Below are positions 41,409-50,067 of a DNA stretch of 64,000 bases, in pieces. Below the pieces are notes generated by a model that was given only the letters and a program-made list of their open reading frames with translations, had not been told where the DNA came from and ran no database searches. The DNA is taken from NCBI GenBank assembly GCA_050296515.1, contig JBNKRJ010000127.1:62001-126000 (forward strand). The letters run 5' to 3'. This stretch comes from NBLH01 sp050296515. GTDB taxonomy: Bacteria > Bacteroidota > Bacteroidia > Bacteroidales > NBLH01. The translations under genes were made by a program, and so were the position numbers. Positions within the stretch are counted from its first letter, which is position 1, and every line of letters starts with the position of its first letter.

Positions 41409-42623
41409 ATGAAAATTTTGAACCTTATTCTATTTTTTTTAATTGCGAGTTCTATTTGTGCTCAAAGTCAGAATGATTCATTAAGTTCTGAACTTACTAA
41501 ACTTTGGGAAAAATCATCGCTGCCAGGATTTGGTATATGCGTTGTGAATAAAGATAAAATCCTTTATCAAAATGGCTTTGGCTATGCCAATAAAGAAAAT
41601 AAAATTCCTTACACATCCAATACAGTTCAGCCTATTGCATCAATAAGTAAAACCTTCATAGCTGTTGCTGTAATGAAAGCTATTGAAGATGGCTATTTTA
41701 CTTTTGAAACAAATATCAATGATATACTACCATTTAGAGTTGAGAACCCAAATTTCAAGGATGACACCATTAAAGTTAAGCATTTAGTCACACACACATC
41801 AGGGATTGTTGATAAGCTAAACATTAATTATTTGAAAGGGTATTATTTTCTTGGGAAGGTTGATCTTTCAACCATGAATTATACTAAAAGTGAGAGCAAA
41901 GCATTAAAGCAGGTCTTAGGAAATAAGAAGTTGACCTTAGGTAAATATTTAGAGGAATGTCTGGATAAAAATGGCAAATGGTATAGCAAAAAAAGTTTTA
42001 GTAAAAACCGGGCAGGAAAAGTTTATGAATATAGTAATATTGGAGCAAATCTTGCTGCATACATAGTAGAAGTTGCCACGGGAAAATCCTTTGATGAATA
42101 TACTCAGGAAATAATAATCAAACCTTTAAAACTTAATTCTACCGCATGGAAGAATGATCAGTTTTCTGAAAAGCAACTAGCTGTTTTATATTCGGATGCA
42201 GGAAATATATTACCTGCTTATTACAATAGTGATTATCCGGCTGGACAAATAAGAACTTCTTGCAACGATTTAGGCAATTTCCTGATAGAGATAATTCGTG
42301 GATATGGTGGTAATGGGACGTTGCTTAGTTCTGAGTCCTATAAAACAATGCTTCATTCAATGTACAAGCAAGAGGAAGCAAAAAAAGCAGAATATATTAA
42401 CTCCGGAGTATTCTGGGAGCTGAAGAAAAATGGAAGCATAGGGCATACCGGAGGAGATCCGGGTGTGACAACATTTATGTTTTTTAATCCTGAGAGAAAT
42501 ACTGGAATGATTTTTTTTACAAATGTTGATATTGAAGAAAGTAAAGAGTTAATCAGTCAGTTTATAGGAATTTGGAATGCTCTTAAAAAATATGAGAAAC
42601 AATTGAATATTTCCAATATTTAG
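41409..42623 (+). CDS. Secreted serine beta-lactamase-fold hydrolase
   Basis: A 404-residue protein with a signal peptide (MKILNLILFFLIASSICAQ). The class C/esterase-type motifs are all present: SISK (Ser78-x-x-Lys81), YSNIG (Tyr-x-Asn at about residue 210) and HTGGDPG near residue 340. Members act as peptidases, esterases or beta-lactamases, often on peptidoglycan or D-amino-acid peptides. A specific reaction cannot be chosen, and resistance to beta-lactams should not be assumed. It is a single gene. Confidence 0.88.
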   Translation: MKILNLILFFLIASSICAQSQNDSLSSELTKLWEKSSLPGFGICVVNKDKILYQNGFGYANKENKIPYTSNTVQPIASISKTFIAVAVMKAIEDGYFTFETNINDILPFRVENPNFKDDTIKVKHLVTHTSGIVDKLNINYLKGYYFLGKVDLSTMNYTKSESKALKQVLGNKKLTLGKYLEECLDKNGKWYSKKSFSKNRAGKVYEYSNIGANLAAYIVEVATGKSFDEYTQEIIIKPLKLNSTAWKNDQFSEKQLAVLYSDAGNILPAYYNSDYPAGQIRTSCNDLGNFLIEIIRGYGGNGTLLSSESYKTMLHSMYKQEEAKKAEYINSGVFWELKKNGSIGHTGGDPGVTTFMFFNPERNTGMIFFTNVDIEESKELISQFIGIWNALKKYEKQLNISNI

Positions 42624-42696
42624 TTTTGCATTAAGCAAGAACTAAAATCTTGAAAATGTAGCAAGTCTGTGGTTGTTTTATAAATTAAAGAAATAC

Positions 42697-43071
42697 CTAA
42701 TTCTGTAAGGCCAGCCATTCCTTTGCTGTGCCTTCATTTTCCAAGGATTTGAGTTTTTGCCCTGTAATTACGTTAATTCCATTTATCATCAGGTTTTGAA
42801 GGCCACTTGCACCTATCATTGTAGATGCTTTCAAATAATTTTTATTTCCCCTCGTAAATTCGGTAAATAAATCCCTGATTTTATTGTTAAAATGCATTCC
42901 TCCAATATTCGTTATTGTATAGACTGAATTTGGAGGATTATTTCTGATAATTGGCTTTGTCTCTTCCATAACGGCAATAATTTCACCTTCTTTTCGAAGA
43001 TTTGAAAAGCTCATGCAAACGATTCTTTTGCCTCTTAAGTCCTTTAATTTCAACTTCCATAATTCCAACAT
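42697..43071 (-). CDS. Small STAS/SpoIIAA-like protein (tentative)
   Basis: A 124-residue cytoplasmic protein. The second half (FTRGNKNYLKASTMIGASGLQNLMINGINVITGQKLKSLENEGTAKEWLALQ) has the strand-helix pattern of small SpoIIAA/STAS-like proteins, in which a helix follows the KASTMIGASG segment and the C-terminal part ends with an EWL helix. I do not recognise a specific family and give no function. It lies immediately downstream of the his operon on the same strand, 60 bases after hisIE, and might be read with it. Confidence 0.6.
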   Translation of the reverse strand: MLELWKLKLKDLRGKRIVCMSFSNLRKEGEIIAVMEETKPIIRNNPPNSVYTITNIGGMHFNNKIRDLFTEFTRGNKNYLKASTMIGASGLQNLMINGINVITGQKLKSLENEGTAKEWLALQN

Positions 43072-43130
43072 TTGATTTCCTAAGATAACAAAAAGCCGTT
43101 AAATTCGGAAGCCTACTGGTCAAAAAACAA

Positions 43131-43724
43131 CTATTTATGCCTTTCTCTTAAAACATCAACTATTTCAGCCAATGTATATCCTTTTGCCTTTAAGAGTACC
43201 AAAAAGTGGTAGATTAGATCGGCTCCTTCGTTTAAAAACAAGTCTTTATCATCATCTTTTGATTCTATGACTAATTCAACTGCTTCTTCACCTACTTTTT
43301 GGGCAATTTTGTTAATTCCCTTTTCGAAAAGCGATGAAGTATAGGATTTATCATCAGGGTTTTCTTTTCGGTCTGAGATAACTTTTTCTAAATGTGTCAG
43401 AAAACCGTATGTTTCCATGTTTTCTTCTTTCCAACAAGTGTCGGTTCCTGTGTGACAAGTTGGGCCAACAGGGTTAACAAAAACTAAGAGCGTATCATTG
43501 TCACAATCTACTTTTATGTCGACTAAGTTTAAAAAGTTGCCACTTTCCTCTCCCTTCGTCCATAAACGGTTTTTTGAGCGACTAAAAAAAGTAACCTGTT
43601 TAGTTTCAGTTGTTTTTTTGTAGGCTTCTTCATTCATGTAGCCCAGCATTAATACCGTTTTTGTGTTTGCATCCTGAATAATGGCAGGAACTAAACCGTT
43701 GTTTTTTTCAAAATCTATTTTCAT
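43131..43724 (-). CDS. hisIE: Bifunctional phosphoribosyl-AMP cyclohydrolase / phosphoribosyl-ATP pyrophosphatase
   Basis: A 197-residue fusion for steps 2 and 3 of histidine synthesis. The HisI half (1-~105) has GLVPAIIQDANTKTVLMLGYMNEEAY, WTKGEESGNFL, DCDNDTLLVFV and GPTCHTGTDTCW (zinc and active-site Cys/His). The HisE half has NPDDKSYTSSLFEKGINKIAQKVGEEAVELVIES, the pyrophosphatase helices. The start is the ATG at 43724; a longer frame to 43805 exists only because a 10-bp repeat happens to be open (it would encode CEPLCSSVHLCE). Last gene of the his operon. Confidence 0.95.
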   Translation of the reverse strand: MKIDFEKNNGLVPAIIQDANTKTVLMLGYMNEEAYKKTTETKQVTFFSRSKNRLWTKGEESGNFLNLVDIKVDCDNDTLLVFVNPVGPTCHTGTDTCWKEENMETYGFLTHLEKVISDRKENPDDKSYTSSLFEKGINKIAQKVGEEAVELVIESKDDDKDLFLNEGADLIYHFLVLLKAKGYTLAEIVDVLRERHK

Positions 43725-43735
43725 TTTTTTTGTTT

Positions 43736-43775
43736 CACAGAGATGCACAGAGGAACACAGAGGTTCACAAAGACA
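43736..43775. repeat. 10-bp-period tandem repeat between hisF and hisIE
   Basis: Four units of 10 bases: CACAGAGATG, CACAGAGGAA, CACAGAGGTT and CACAAAGACA. Words of the kind CTCTGTG are, from memory, common between genes in this phylum. It fills most of the gap between the two genes. Confidence 0.8.
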
Positions 43776-43801
43776 TTTCTTGGTTTCTAACTCAATTATC
43801 G

Positions 43802-44557
43802 TCAAATCCTGGTTTGGATACCCATTTTACTTAACTCATTTTTTAAATGAGGGATAGGTATGATGTTGTCGTGAAAAACACTTGCAGCAAGTGCTGCATC
43901 TGCATTTCCTTTTTCAAAAGCATCGGCAAAGTGCTGAATTGTTCCGGCACCACCTGATGCAATAACCGGAATATTGACCAATTCTGACATTTTTCGAAGT
44001 GCTTTATTGGCATATCCTCCAGTTGTACCATCATGATCCATTGAGGTAAACAGGATTTCACCGGCACCTCTTTTTTCTGCTTCCTGCACCCAGCTATATA
44101 ATTCTATTTCAGTAGGAACCCGTCCACCAACCAGGTGCACTTTCCATTGCTCTTTAATTAACTTTGCGTCAACTGCTAAAACCACACACTGACTACCAAA
44201 TTTGTTGGCTAGTTGGTCAATTAAATCAGGATTTTTAACTGCTGATGAGTTGACAGATATTTTATCAGCACCATTACCAAGCAAAATGCTTACATCTTCA
44301 ACCGATGATATTCCACCACCAACAGTAAATGGAATATTTATCCGGTGGGCAATTTTATTTACCAGCTCTGCAAAAGTCTTGCGTTTTTCTTTGGTAGCTG
44401 TAATGTCAAGGTACACCAGCTCATCAATTCCCTGTTCTGAATAATAATGACCTTGTTCTACGGGATCACCAACGTCGCGAAGGTTTACAAAGTTGACACC
44501 TTTCACGGTTCGTCCGTCTTTTATGTCGAGGCATGCTATAATTCTTTTAGTCAGCAT
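43802..44557 (-). CDS. hisF: Imidazole glycerol phosphate synthase, cyclase subunit
   Basis: A 251-residue TIM barrel that closes the imidazole ring using ammonia from HisH. Catalytic residues are seen in RIIACLDIKDGRTVKGVNF (first strand Asp) and FTSMDHDGTTGGY (second Asp). Phosphate loops include VGGGISSVEDV and ASGGAGTIQHFADAF. Length is normal. It lies downstream of hisA (70 bases) and upstream of hisIE. Confidence 0.97.
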   Translation of the reverse strand: MLTKRIIACLDIKDGRTVKGVNFVNLRDVGDPVEQGHYYSEQGIDELVYLDITATKEKRKTFAELVNKIAHRINIPFTVGGGISSVEDVSILLGNGADKISVNSSAVKNPDLIDQLANKFGSQCVVLAVDAKLIKEQWKVHLVGGRVPTEIELYSWVQEAEKRGAGEILFTSMDHDGTTGGYANKALRKMSELVNIPVIASGGAGTIQHFADAFEKGNADAALAASVFHDNIIPIPHLKNELSKMGIQTRI

Positions 44558-44626
44558 ATTAAGAGTAATTACATATTAGAAGTTTGTGCTTCGGCAGGCA
44601 CAGCAACTAATATTTGAAATTAAGAA

Positions 44627-45346
44627 TTAAAGAAATTTACTTAGTTCGTTTAATTGAATTTTGTTTTCGTAAATGGCTTTGCCAATGATTACGCCTGAAA
44701 CCTTTGTTTTGGTCAAATCTTCAACATCTTTTAAGGATGAGATTCCTCCACTTGCTACCAACTTGATTTCAGGAATATTTTTCAGAATTTTGTTGTATAG
44801 CTCAATAGCAGTACCCTGCAAAGTGCCATCCTTGCTAACATCGGTGCAAACAACATTAACAATGCCTTTCGAGATATATTCTTTAAGGAAGTTGAAAATA
44901 TTGATGCCCGAATTTTCCTGCCACCCGTTTACGGCAATTTCTTCATTTTTTACATCGGCACTAAGTATGATTTTTTCGCTTCCGTATTTTTGTAACCATT
45001 TTAAAAACAGATCTTTGTTTTTTACGGCAGTACTTCCAATATTTAATTGATTGGCACCGTTTTCGAAAGCTATTTCTAAATCTTTGTCAGATTTTATTCC
45101 TCCTCCGAAATCAACACAAAGCCGGGTTTGCGAGCAGATCTGATTCAGTACTTCCCAGTTAACAATTCCATTTGATTTTGCACCATCCAAATCGACCAAA
45201 TGGAGATATTTTATTCCATTGGCTTCAAATTGTTTGGCTACTTCAAGCGGGTTTTCATTGTATACTTTTTTTTGCGCGTAGTCACCCTGTGTCAGGCGAA
45301 CACATTTTCCGTCTATGATGTCTATTGCTGGAATTATTTTTAACAT
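44627..45346 (-). CDS. hisA: ProFAR isomerase
   Basis: A 239-residue TIM barrel for the Amadori isomerisation step of histidine synthesis. It begins MLKIIPAIDIIDGKCVRLTQGDY, with the catalytic Asp in the first strand, then VDFGGGIKSDKDLE, VCTDVSKDGTLQGT (second Asp) and VASGGISSLKDVEDL. The start is the ATG at 45346; the frame extends upstream to 45388 but those residues do not fit the family. Paralogous to hisF. Confidence 0.97.
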   Translation of the reverse strand: MLKIIPAIDIIDGKCVRLTQGDYAQKKVYNENPLEVAKQFEANGIKYLHLVDLDGAKSNGIVNWEVLNQICSQTRLCVDFGGGIKSDKDLEIAFENGANQLNIGSTAVKNKDLFLKWLQKYGSEKIILSADVKNEEIAVNGWQENSGINIFNFLKEYISKGIVNVVCTDVSKDGTLQGTAIELYNKILKNIPEIKLVASGGISSLKDVEDLTKTKVSGVIIGKAIYENKIQLNELSKFL

Positions 45347-45437
45347 TTTTTCTTTTTTAGGAACATGAAGTCTAACAAAGTTACCCAAAGTAAACTTTGT
45401 AAAACATTGTCTTTCCGTTGTGTACCATTAACTTACT

Positions 45438-46022
45438 TTATAACTTTAAAAAATTCTCTAATACTTTTTGTCCAATGTTTCCACTTTTTTCCGGGTGGAA
45501 CTGGCAGGCATAAAAGTTATCCTTATTGATTGCAGCACAAAAGTCAATTCCATAATCTGAATTTGCTATACTGAATTCATTTTGAGGAATATAATAGCTG
45601 TGAACAAAATACATAAAGCTTTTCTCTTCAATGCCCAAAAATAAGTCTGTTTCCAAATTCCAAATATGGTTCCATCCAATTTGTGGGACCTTTAAATCTA
45701 CCCGAAAACGCTTTACTTTAATAGGGAATATTCCCAACGCCTTTGCATTTCCTTCTTCAGATGATTCACACATTAACTGCATGCCTAAACAAATACCTAA
45801 AACAGGTTGTTTGAGTTCAGGAATTACTTTGTCAAGACCGTAAGACTGTAACGCATTCATAGCGCTTTGTGCTTCTCCAACACCCGGAAAAATTACTTTT
45901 TCAGCATTCTTTATTTTTTCAATATCATTAGAAAGAATTGCTTCAGAACCAAGTCGCTCAAGAGCAAATTTCACCGATTGTACATTTCCTGCACCGTAAT
46001 CTATTATTGCAATTTTTTTCAT
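45438..46022 (-). CDS. hisH: Imidazole glycerol phosphate synthase, glutaminase subunit
   Basis: A 194-residue class I glutamine amidotransferase that passes ammonia to HisF. It shows IIDYGAGNVQSVKFALERLG, VIFPGVGEAQSAM, the nucleophile elbow VLGICLGMQLMCESSEEG (Cys near residue 77) and the His/Glu pair in CQFHPEKSG. Length is normal. It lies 22 bases downstream of hisB. Confidence 0.97.
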   Translation of the reverse strand: MKKIAIIDYGAGNVQSVKFALERLGSEAILSNDIEKIKNAEKVIFPGVGEAQSAMNALQSYGLDKVIPELKQPVLGICLGMQLMCESSEEGNAKALGIFPIKVKRFRVDLKVPQIGWNHIWNLETDLFLGIEEKSFMYFVHSYYIPQNEFSIANSDYGIDFCAAINKDNFYACQFHPEKSGNIGQKVLENFLKL

Positions 46023-46044
46023 TAGATGTTGTCCGTGTTCTATT

Positions 46045-47157
46045 TTATCCTATTACTCCTTTAGTCGATGGCAAAATCATGTGATTTTCATCTCTTTTCA
46101 AGGCCATTTTTAAAGCTCTTGCCAACGCTTTAAAGATTCCCTCAATTTTATGATGTTCGTTGGTGCCTTCAGCTTTTATGTTGAGATTGCATTTGGCTGC
46201 ATCCGAAAAGGACTTGAAAAAATGATAAAACATTTCGGTCGGCATTTCGCCAATTTTTTCTCGTTTGAATTCTGCATCCCAAACCAACCAGCTTCTACCC
46301 CCAAAATCAAGGGCTGCTTGTGCCAAACAATCATCCATTGGCAAACAATAACCATATCTTTCAATTCCTTTTTTATCTCCAAGAGCCGTACGAAAAGCTT
46401 CTCCAAGGGCAATAGCGGTATCTTCAATGGTATGGTGCTCATCAACGTCTAAATCGCCACGAACTTTGATTTTCATGTCAATTAACCCATGCTTGCTGAT
46501 TTGCTCCAGCATATGATCAAAAAACTTTAGTCCAGTGGTAATATTTGACTTTCCTCTTCCGTCTAAATTAATTTCTATCAGTATGTTGGTCTCTTTTGTT
46601 TTTCGTTCAATTTTAGCAGTTCGGTTATCAGAACACAGAAATTTGTAAATCTTCTTCCAGCTTTTAGTTTGTAGTACAAGGGTTTTTGGATTGATATCCG
46701 TCTTTAACTTTCCATTGAGCAAAATCCCTTTGCATTTCAAGTTCTTAGCCAACTGGATGTCAGTAAGACGATCGCCAATAACGATAGAGTTTTTTAAGTC
46801 GTACTCTTCAGTCATGTATTTGGTAAGCATTCCGGTGCCCGGCTTTCGCGTTGGGGCCTTGTCTTTCGGAAAGGTCTTGTCAATATGTATATCGCTGAAT
46901 ACAATCCCTTCATTTTCAAAAGCTTTGATCATTTTGTTCTGTGCTGGCCAGAAGGTTTCCTCAGGGAAGGATTCAGTACCTAACCCATCCTGGTTAGTAA
47001 CCATTACCAATTCATAATCTGTTTCACGAACGATCTTTGATAAATATTGAAATACTTTTGGATAAAATTCCAGTTTTTCAAGAGAATCGAGTTGCTTGTC
47101 TTCCGGTGGCTCAATAACAAGTGTGCCATCGCGATCGATAAATAATACTTTTTTCAC
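46045..47157 (-). CDS. hisB: Bifunctional histidinol-phosphatase / imidazoleglycerol-phosphate dehydratase
   Basis: A 370-residue fusion. Residues ~1-165 are a HAD phosphatase (FIDRDGTLVIEPP with the nucleophile Asp, VTNQDGLG, IVIGDRLTDIQLAKNLKCKGI). Residues ~178-370 are the dehydratase (DGRGKSNITTGLKFFDHMLEQISKHG, DVDEHHTIEDTAIALG, the second metal motif AEGTNEHHKIEGIFKALARALK). The fused form is found in gammaproteobacteria and many Bacteroidetes. A gap of almost 490 bases separates it from hisC upstream. Confidence 0.96.
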   Translation of the reverse strand: MKKVLFIDRDGTLVIEPPEDKQLDSLEKLEFYPKVFQYLSKIVRETDYELVMVTNQDGLGTESFPEETFWPAQNKMIKAFENEGIVFSDIHIDKTFPKDKAPTRKPGTGMLTKYMTEEYDLKNSIVIGDRLTDIQLAKNLKCKGILLNGKLKTDINPKTLVLQTKSWKKIYKFLCSDNRTAKIERKTKETNILIEINLDGRGKSNITTGLKFFDHMLEQISKHGLIDMKIKVRGDLDVDEHHTIEDTAIALGEAFRTALGDKKGIERYGYCLPMDDCLAQAALDFGGRSWLVWDAEFKREKIGEMPTEMFYHFFKSFSDAAKCNLNIKAEGTNEHHKIEGIFKALARALKMALKRDENHMILPSTKGVIG

Positions 47158-47265
47158 TTGTTTAAATTTTAGTTAAGTAATTGATATTTATTCACTTTTC
47201 TTAAACTATTTATATGGAGTTCATGAGCTTGCTTCGCAAGGTTAAACATATTCTTTTGTAGAGCG

Positions 47266-47301
47266 ATTATTCGCTTTGCTCATGAGATCACTTCGTTAAG
47301 T
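47266..47301. repeat. 36-bp dispersed repeat, copy B
   Basis: Same orientation as 4879-4914 with 32 of 36 positions identical by eye (core TCATGAGATCACTTCGTTAA). A third, shorter relative starts at 47221 (TCATGAGCTTGCTTCGCAAG). Confidence 0.6.
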
Positions 47302-47377
47302 TAAGTTTCTTTATAAATCCCTCTATGAGGGTTTCATCTATTTATTTTATACTATTTCAAATTGTTAGATGGAACCG

Positions 47378-47461
47378 CATGATAAAAAATAATTATTGTC
47401 GTGTGTGTTAATAATTATTTGCAAGCTCGTGAGAACACTTTGTTTAGTTATTTTTATCATG
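47378..47461. repeat. Nested inverted repeat between hisB and hisC
   Basis: Outer arms CATGATAAAA (47378-47387) and TTTTATCATG (47452-47461). An inner perfect 11-bp pair AAATAATTATT (47387-47397) / AATAATTATTT (47410-47420) has a 12-base loop. It would form a strong hairpin in the his transcript. Confidence 0.7.
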
Positions 47462-47645
47462 CTTGTTTCATTCTATTTAGTCCTTTGTCATTAGCATGTA
47501 AATCAAATAAATTCTACTCAACCAAATGGATTGAATTGATGATAATGGGTTTTAATCAATCTCTATTCAATCTTAGGTCAATCTATTTTTGAAGAATAAA
47601 TTTCTATCCCCATCTCAAGAATTAACAAATTGGGTGATTATGGAA

Positions 47646-48692
47646 CTAATGACTTTTGTTAGCATATTCTTTTAAAAATTTGATTAGTGTTTCGTTATCT
47701 TCAGGAGTACCTACAGTTATTCGCAGGCAGTTCTCACAATTGGGTTGATTCGACCGGTTCCGTACGATAATTCCATTCTCAACCAAATAGTTATAGGTTG
47801 CATCCGCGTCTTTGAATTTACAAAGTATGTAGTTAGCCTCTGAAGGATATACTCTTTGTACAATGGCTAATTTTTCAAGTTCGCCAAATAGCTTTGCTCG
47901 TTCTTTTTTGATAGTCACTACTTTCTCTTTGTACTCAGAAATATTATCAAGTGCTTTAATAGCAGCTTCCTGGGTTAAGGTGTTTAAATTATAAGGAAGT
48001 TTTATTTTGTTAAGCACTTCTACAATTCTTTTGGATGCATAACCCTGACCTAGTCGGATACCTGCCATTCCCCATGCTTTTGATAAAGTTTGCATTACCA
48101 CCAGGTTGGGGAATTCGTCTAACCTTTCTGTCCAGCTGGGCTTGTCTGAAAAGTTTATGTATGCTTCATCAATAACAATAATGGCATTCATCTCTTTAAA
48201 CAGGCGCTCAATATCCTCAACCCTGAAAATATTCCCGGTAGGATTGTTTGGCGAACAAATAAAGAAAACTTTTACATTATTTTTTGCCTGAGTCAAAATC
48301 TCTTCAACATCCAGTTCAAAATCCGGAGTAAGGTTGACTTTGACCACTTCGTTATCGTTGGTTGCAGCAGCTACCTGGTACATTCCGTAGGTTGGCGGAT
48401 GAATCATTATTTTATCCTTCCCCGGAATGCAAAAGGCCCTGATAATTAAATCGATAACCTCATCGCTTCCGTTTCCCAGGAACAAATTATCGATGGTCAG
48501 ATTCCTGTTGCCAATGATCTTTTTCTTTAGATCTATTTGTTTGGGATCGGGATAACGATTTAAAACCGTATCGTAAGGATTTTCATTAGCATCCAGAAAG
48601 ATGCTCACCTTTCCGCCCTTAAATTCATCCCTGGCAGTTGAATAGGGCACAATCTCCCTGATATTTTTTCTTAGTAAATCATCTATGTTCAT
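47646..48692 (-). CDS. hisC: Histidinol-phosphate aminotransferase
   Basis: A 348-residue PLP enzyme that makes histidinol phosphate. Family features: DANENPYDTVLNRYPDP, FLGNGSDEVIDLIIRAFCIPG, FICSPNNPTGN, VIDEAYINFSD and MQTLSKAWGMAGIRLGQGYAS with the PLP Lys. It ends with the substrate Arg in CLRITVGTPEDNE. It lies 45 bases downstream of hisD. Normal length. Confidence 0.97.
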   Translation of the reverse strand: MNIDDLLRKNIREIVPYSTARDEFKGGKVSIFLDANENPYDTVLNRYPDPKQIDLKKKIIGNRNLTIDNLFLGNGSDEVIDLIIRAFCIPGKDKIMIHPPTYGMYQVAAATNDNEVVKVNLTPDFELDVEEILTQAKNNVKVFFICSPNNPTGNIFRVEDIERLFKEMNAIIVIDEAYINFSDKPSWTERLDEFPNLVVMQTLSKAWGMAGIRLGQGYASKRIVEVLNKIKLPYNLNTLTQEAAIKALDNISEYKEKVVTIKKERAKLFGELEKLAIVQRVYPSEANYILCKFKDADATYNYLVENGIIVRNRSNQPNCENCLRITVGTPEDNETLIKFLKEYANKSH

Positions 48693-48737
48693 ATTTTAGA
48701 AGCTAGAAATTAAAACTTTGAAGTTAATAACCTGAAA

Positions 48738-50030
48738 CTAGCAGTCAGCATCCAGTTTTTTTAATCTCAAAGATACTGCATTTTTATGAGCCTGCAGGCC
48801 TTCTGCTTCGGCCATCAGCTCAATGACTGGACCAATCGTTTTAAGTCCTGTTTCAGAAACCTTTTGAAAGGTTATTTTTTTGACAAACGAATCCAGGTTT
48901 ACACCGCTATAAGCCTTTGCAAAACCATTGGTTGGCAAGGTGTGATTGGTCCCCGAGGCATAATCACCGGCACTTTCAGGGGTGTAATTTCCAATAAATA
49001 CAGAGCCTGCATTTATCAGATTATCAGCATAATAATCAATGTTTTTTACTGAAAGAATTAAGTGCTCAGGAGCATATTCATTGATAAAATCAATGCAATC
49101 TTTATCGCTGGGCAGGCAAATAAGTTTGGATTCCTGGATTGCTTTAGCAGCAATTGCTTTTCGTGGTAAACTTTCCAATTGATTGTATACAATTCGATTG
49201 ACCTCATTCAACAATGTTTGGCTGGTTGAAGTCAAAATTACCTGGCTGTCTTCACCGTGTTCAGCTTGCGATAACAAGTCTGCAGCAATAAATTCCGGGT
49301 CAGAGCTGTTATCTGCCATCACCTGTACTTCTGATGGCCCTGCCGGCAAATCAATTGCAATTCCCAGGGTTGAAGCTAATTGCTTGGCAGCTGTAACATA
49401 TTGGTTACCGGGTCCAAAAATTTTATAAACTTTTGGAATGCTTTGGGTACCAATACTTAAAGCTGCAATAGCCTGGATGCCACCAATCTTAAAGATTTTG
49501 TCGACCCCTGTTAATTGGGCAGTGTACAAAACTTCATCGGCTATTTTCCCTTCTTTATTTGGTGGAGAGCACAGCACAATTTCTTTACAACCTGCTATTT
49601 TAGCGGGCACTGCAAGCATTAACACCGTGGAAAATAAAGGTGCAGTTCCTCCAGGAATATAAATGCCCACCTTTTCAATAGGGCGGCTTTCCTGCCAGCA
49701 TTCAACTCCCTGTGCTGTGGTGATTTTATTTGGTTTGAGTTGTTGAGATTCATGAAATTTCCAAATATTTTCTTTTGCTAATTTGATGGCTTTTTTTAGT
49801 TCATCAGATATCCGGTTTACCGCATTACTGATTTCCAGCTCACTTACAGAAAGTGATTCAATCGCAACTTTATCAAATCTTTTCGTGTATTCAAATAAGG
49901 CACTGTCCTGCTTTTTCTCAACTTCCTGGAAAACCTCTTTACAAATAGCCTCCAGTTGTTCGTTTTTAATGGTCGGACGTTTGGTTATTTCTCCCCATTC
50001 ATCCCTGTCTGGGTTTATTAATATTTTCAT
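48738..50030 (-). CDS. hisD: Histidinol dehydrogenase
   Basis: A 430-residue zinc enzyme for the last two oxidations of histidine synthesis. It has GVECWQESRPIEKVGIYIPGGTAPLFSTVLMLAVPA, IFGPGNQYVTAAKQ, DLPAGPSEVQVMAD, DLLSQAEHGEDSQVIL (zinc ligands Gln and His), EHLIL and the C-terminal AEAEGLQAHKNAVSLR. It starts 37 bases downstream of hisG. Normal length. Confidence 0.97.
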   Translation of the reverse strand: MKILINPDRDEWGEITKRPTIKNEQLEAICKEVFQEVEKKQDSALFEYTKRFDKVAIESLSVSELEISNAVNRISDELKKAIKLAKENIWKFHESQQLKPNKITTAQGVECWQESRPIEKVGIYIPGGTAPLFSTVLMLAVPAKIAGCKEIVLCSPPNKEGKIADEVLYTAQLTGVDKIFKIGGIQAIAALSIGTQSIPKVYKIFGPGNQYVTAAKQLASTLGIAIDLPAGPSEVQVMADNSSDPEFIAADLLSQAEHGEDSQVILTSTSQTLLNEVNRIVYNQLESLPRKAIAAKAIQESKLICLPSDKDCIDFINEYAPEHLILSVKNIDYYADNLINAGSVFIGNYTPESAGDYASGTNHTLPTNGFAKAYSGVNLDSFVKKITFQKVSETGLKTIGPVIELMAEAEGLQAHKNAVSLRLKKLDADC

Positions 50031-50067
50031 AGCCTATATCACTAATTTCTAACTTCTAATGTTTAAC

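Larger units (their letters stand above)
47158..47645. other. 488-base gap inside the his operon with repeats
   Basis: No convincing gene; a 63-codon plus-strand frame (47401-47592) looks like chance. It contains copy B of the 36-bp repeat (47266-47301), a partial related copy starting at 47221, several short hairpins (CTTGC-TTC-GCAAG near 47228, AGCGA-TTAT-TCGCT near 47262) and a nested inverted repeat (47378-47461). Confidence 0.5.

Noticed and set aside
41409..42623. Antibiotic-resistance beta-lactamase
   Set aside because: The SxxK, YxN and HTGG motifs define the broad class C/esterase fold and do not show resistance activity.
43725..43805. N-terminal extension of HisIE
   Set aside because: The extension is a translation of the 10-bp tandem repeat and is Cys-rich, unlike the family; the start at 43724 is normal.
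47401..47592. 63-codon plus-strand frame between hisB and hisC
   Set aside because: Lies over a nested inverted repeat, is Ser/Phe-rich without family character and runs against the operon.
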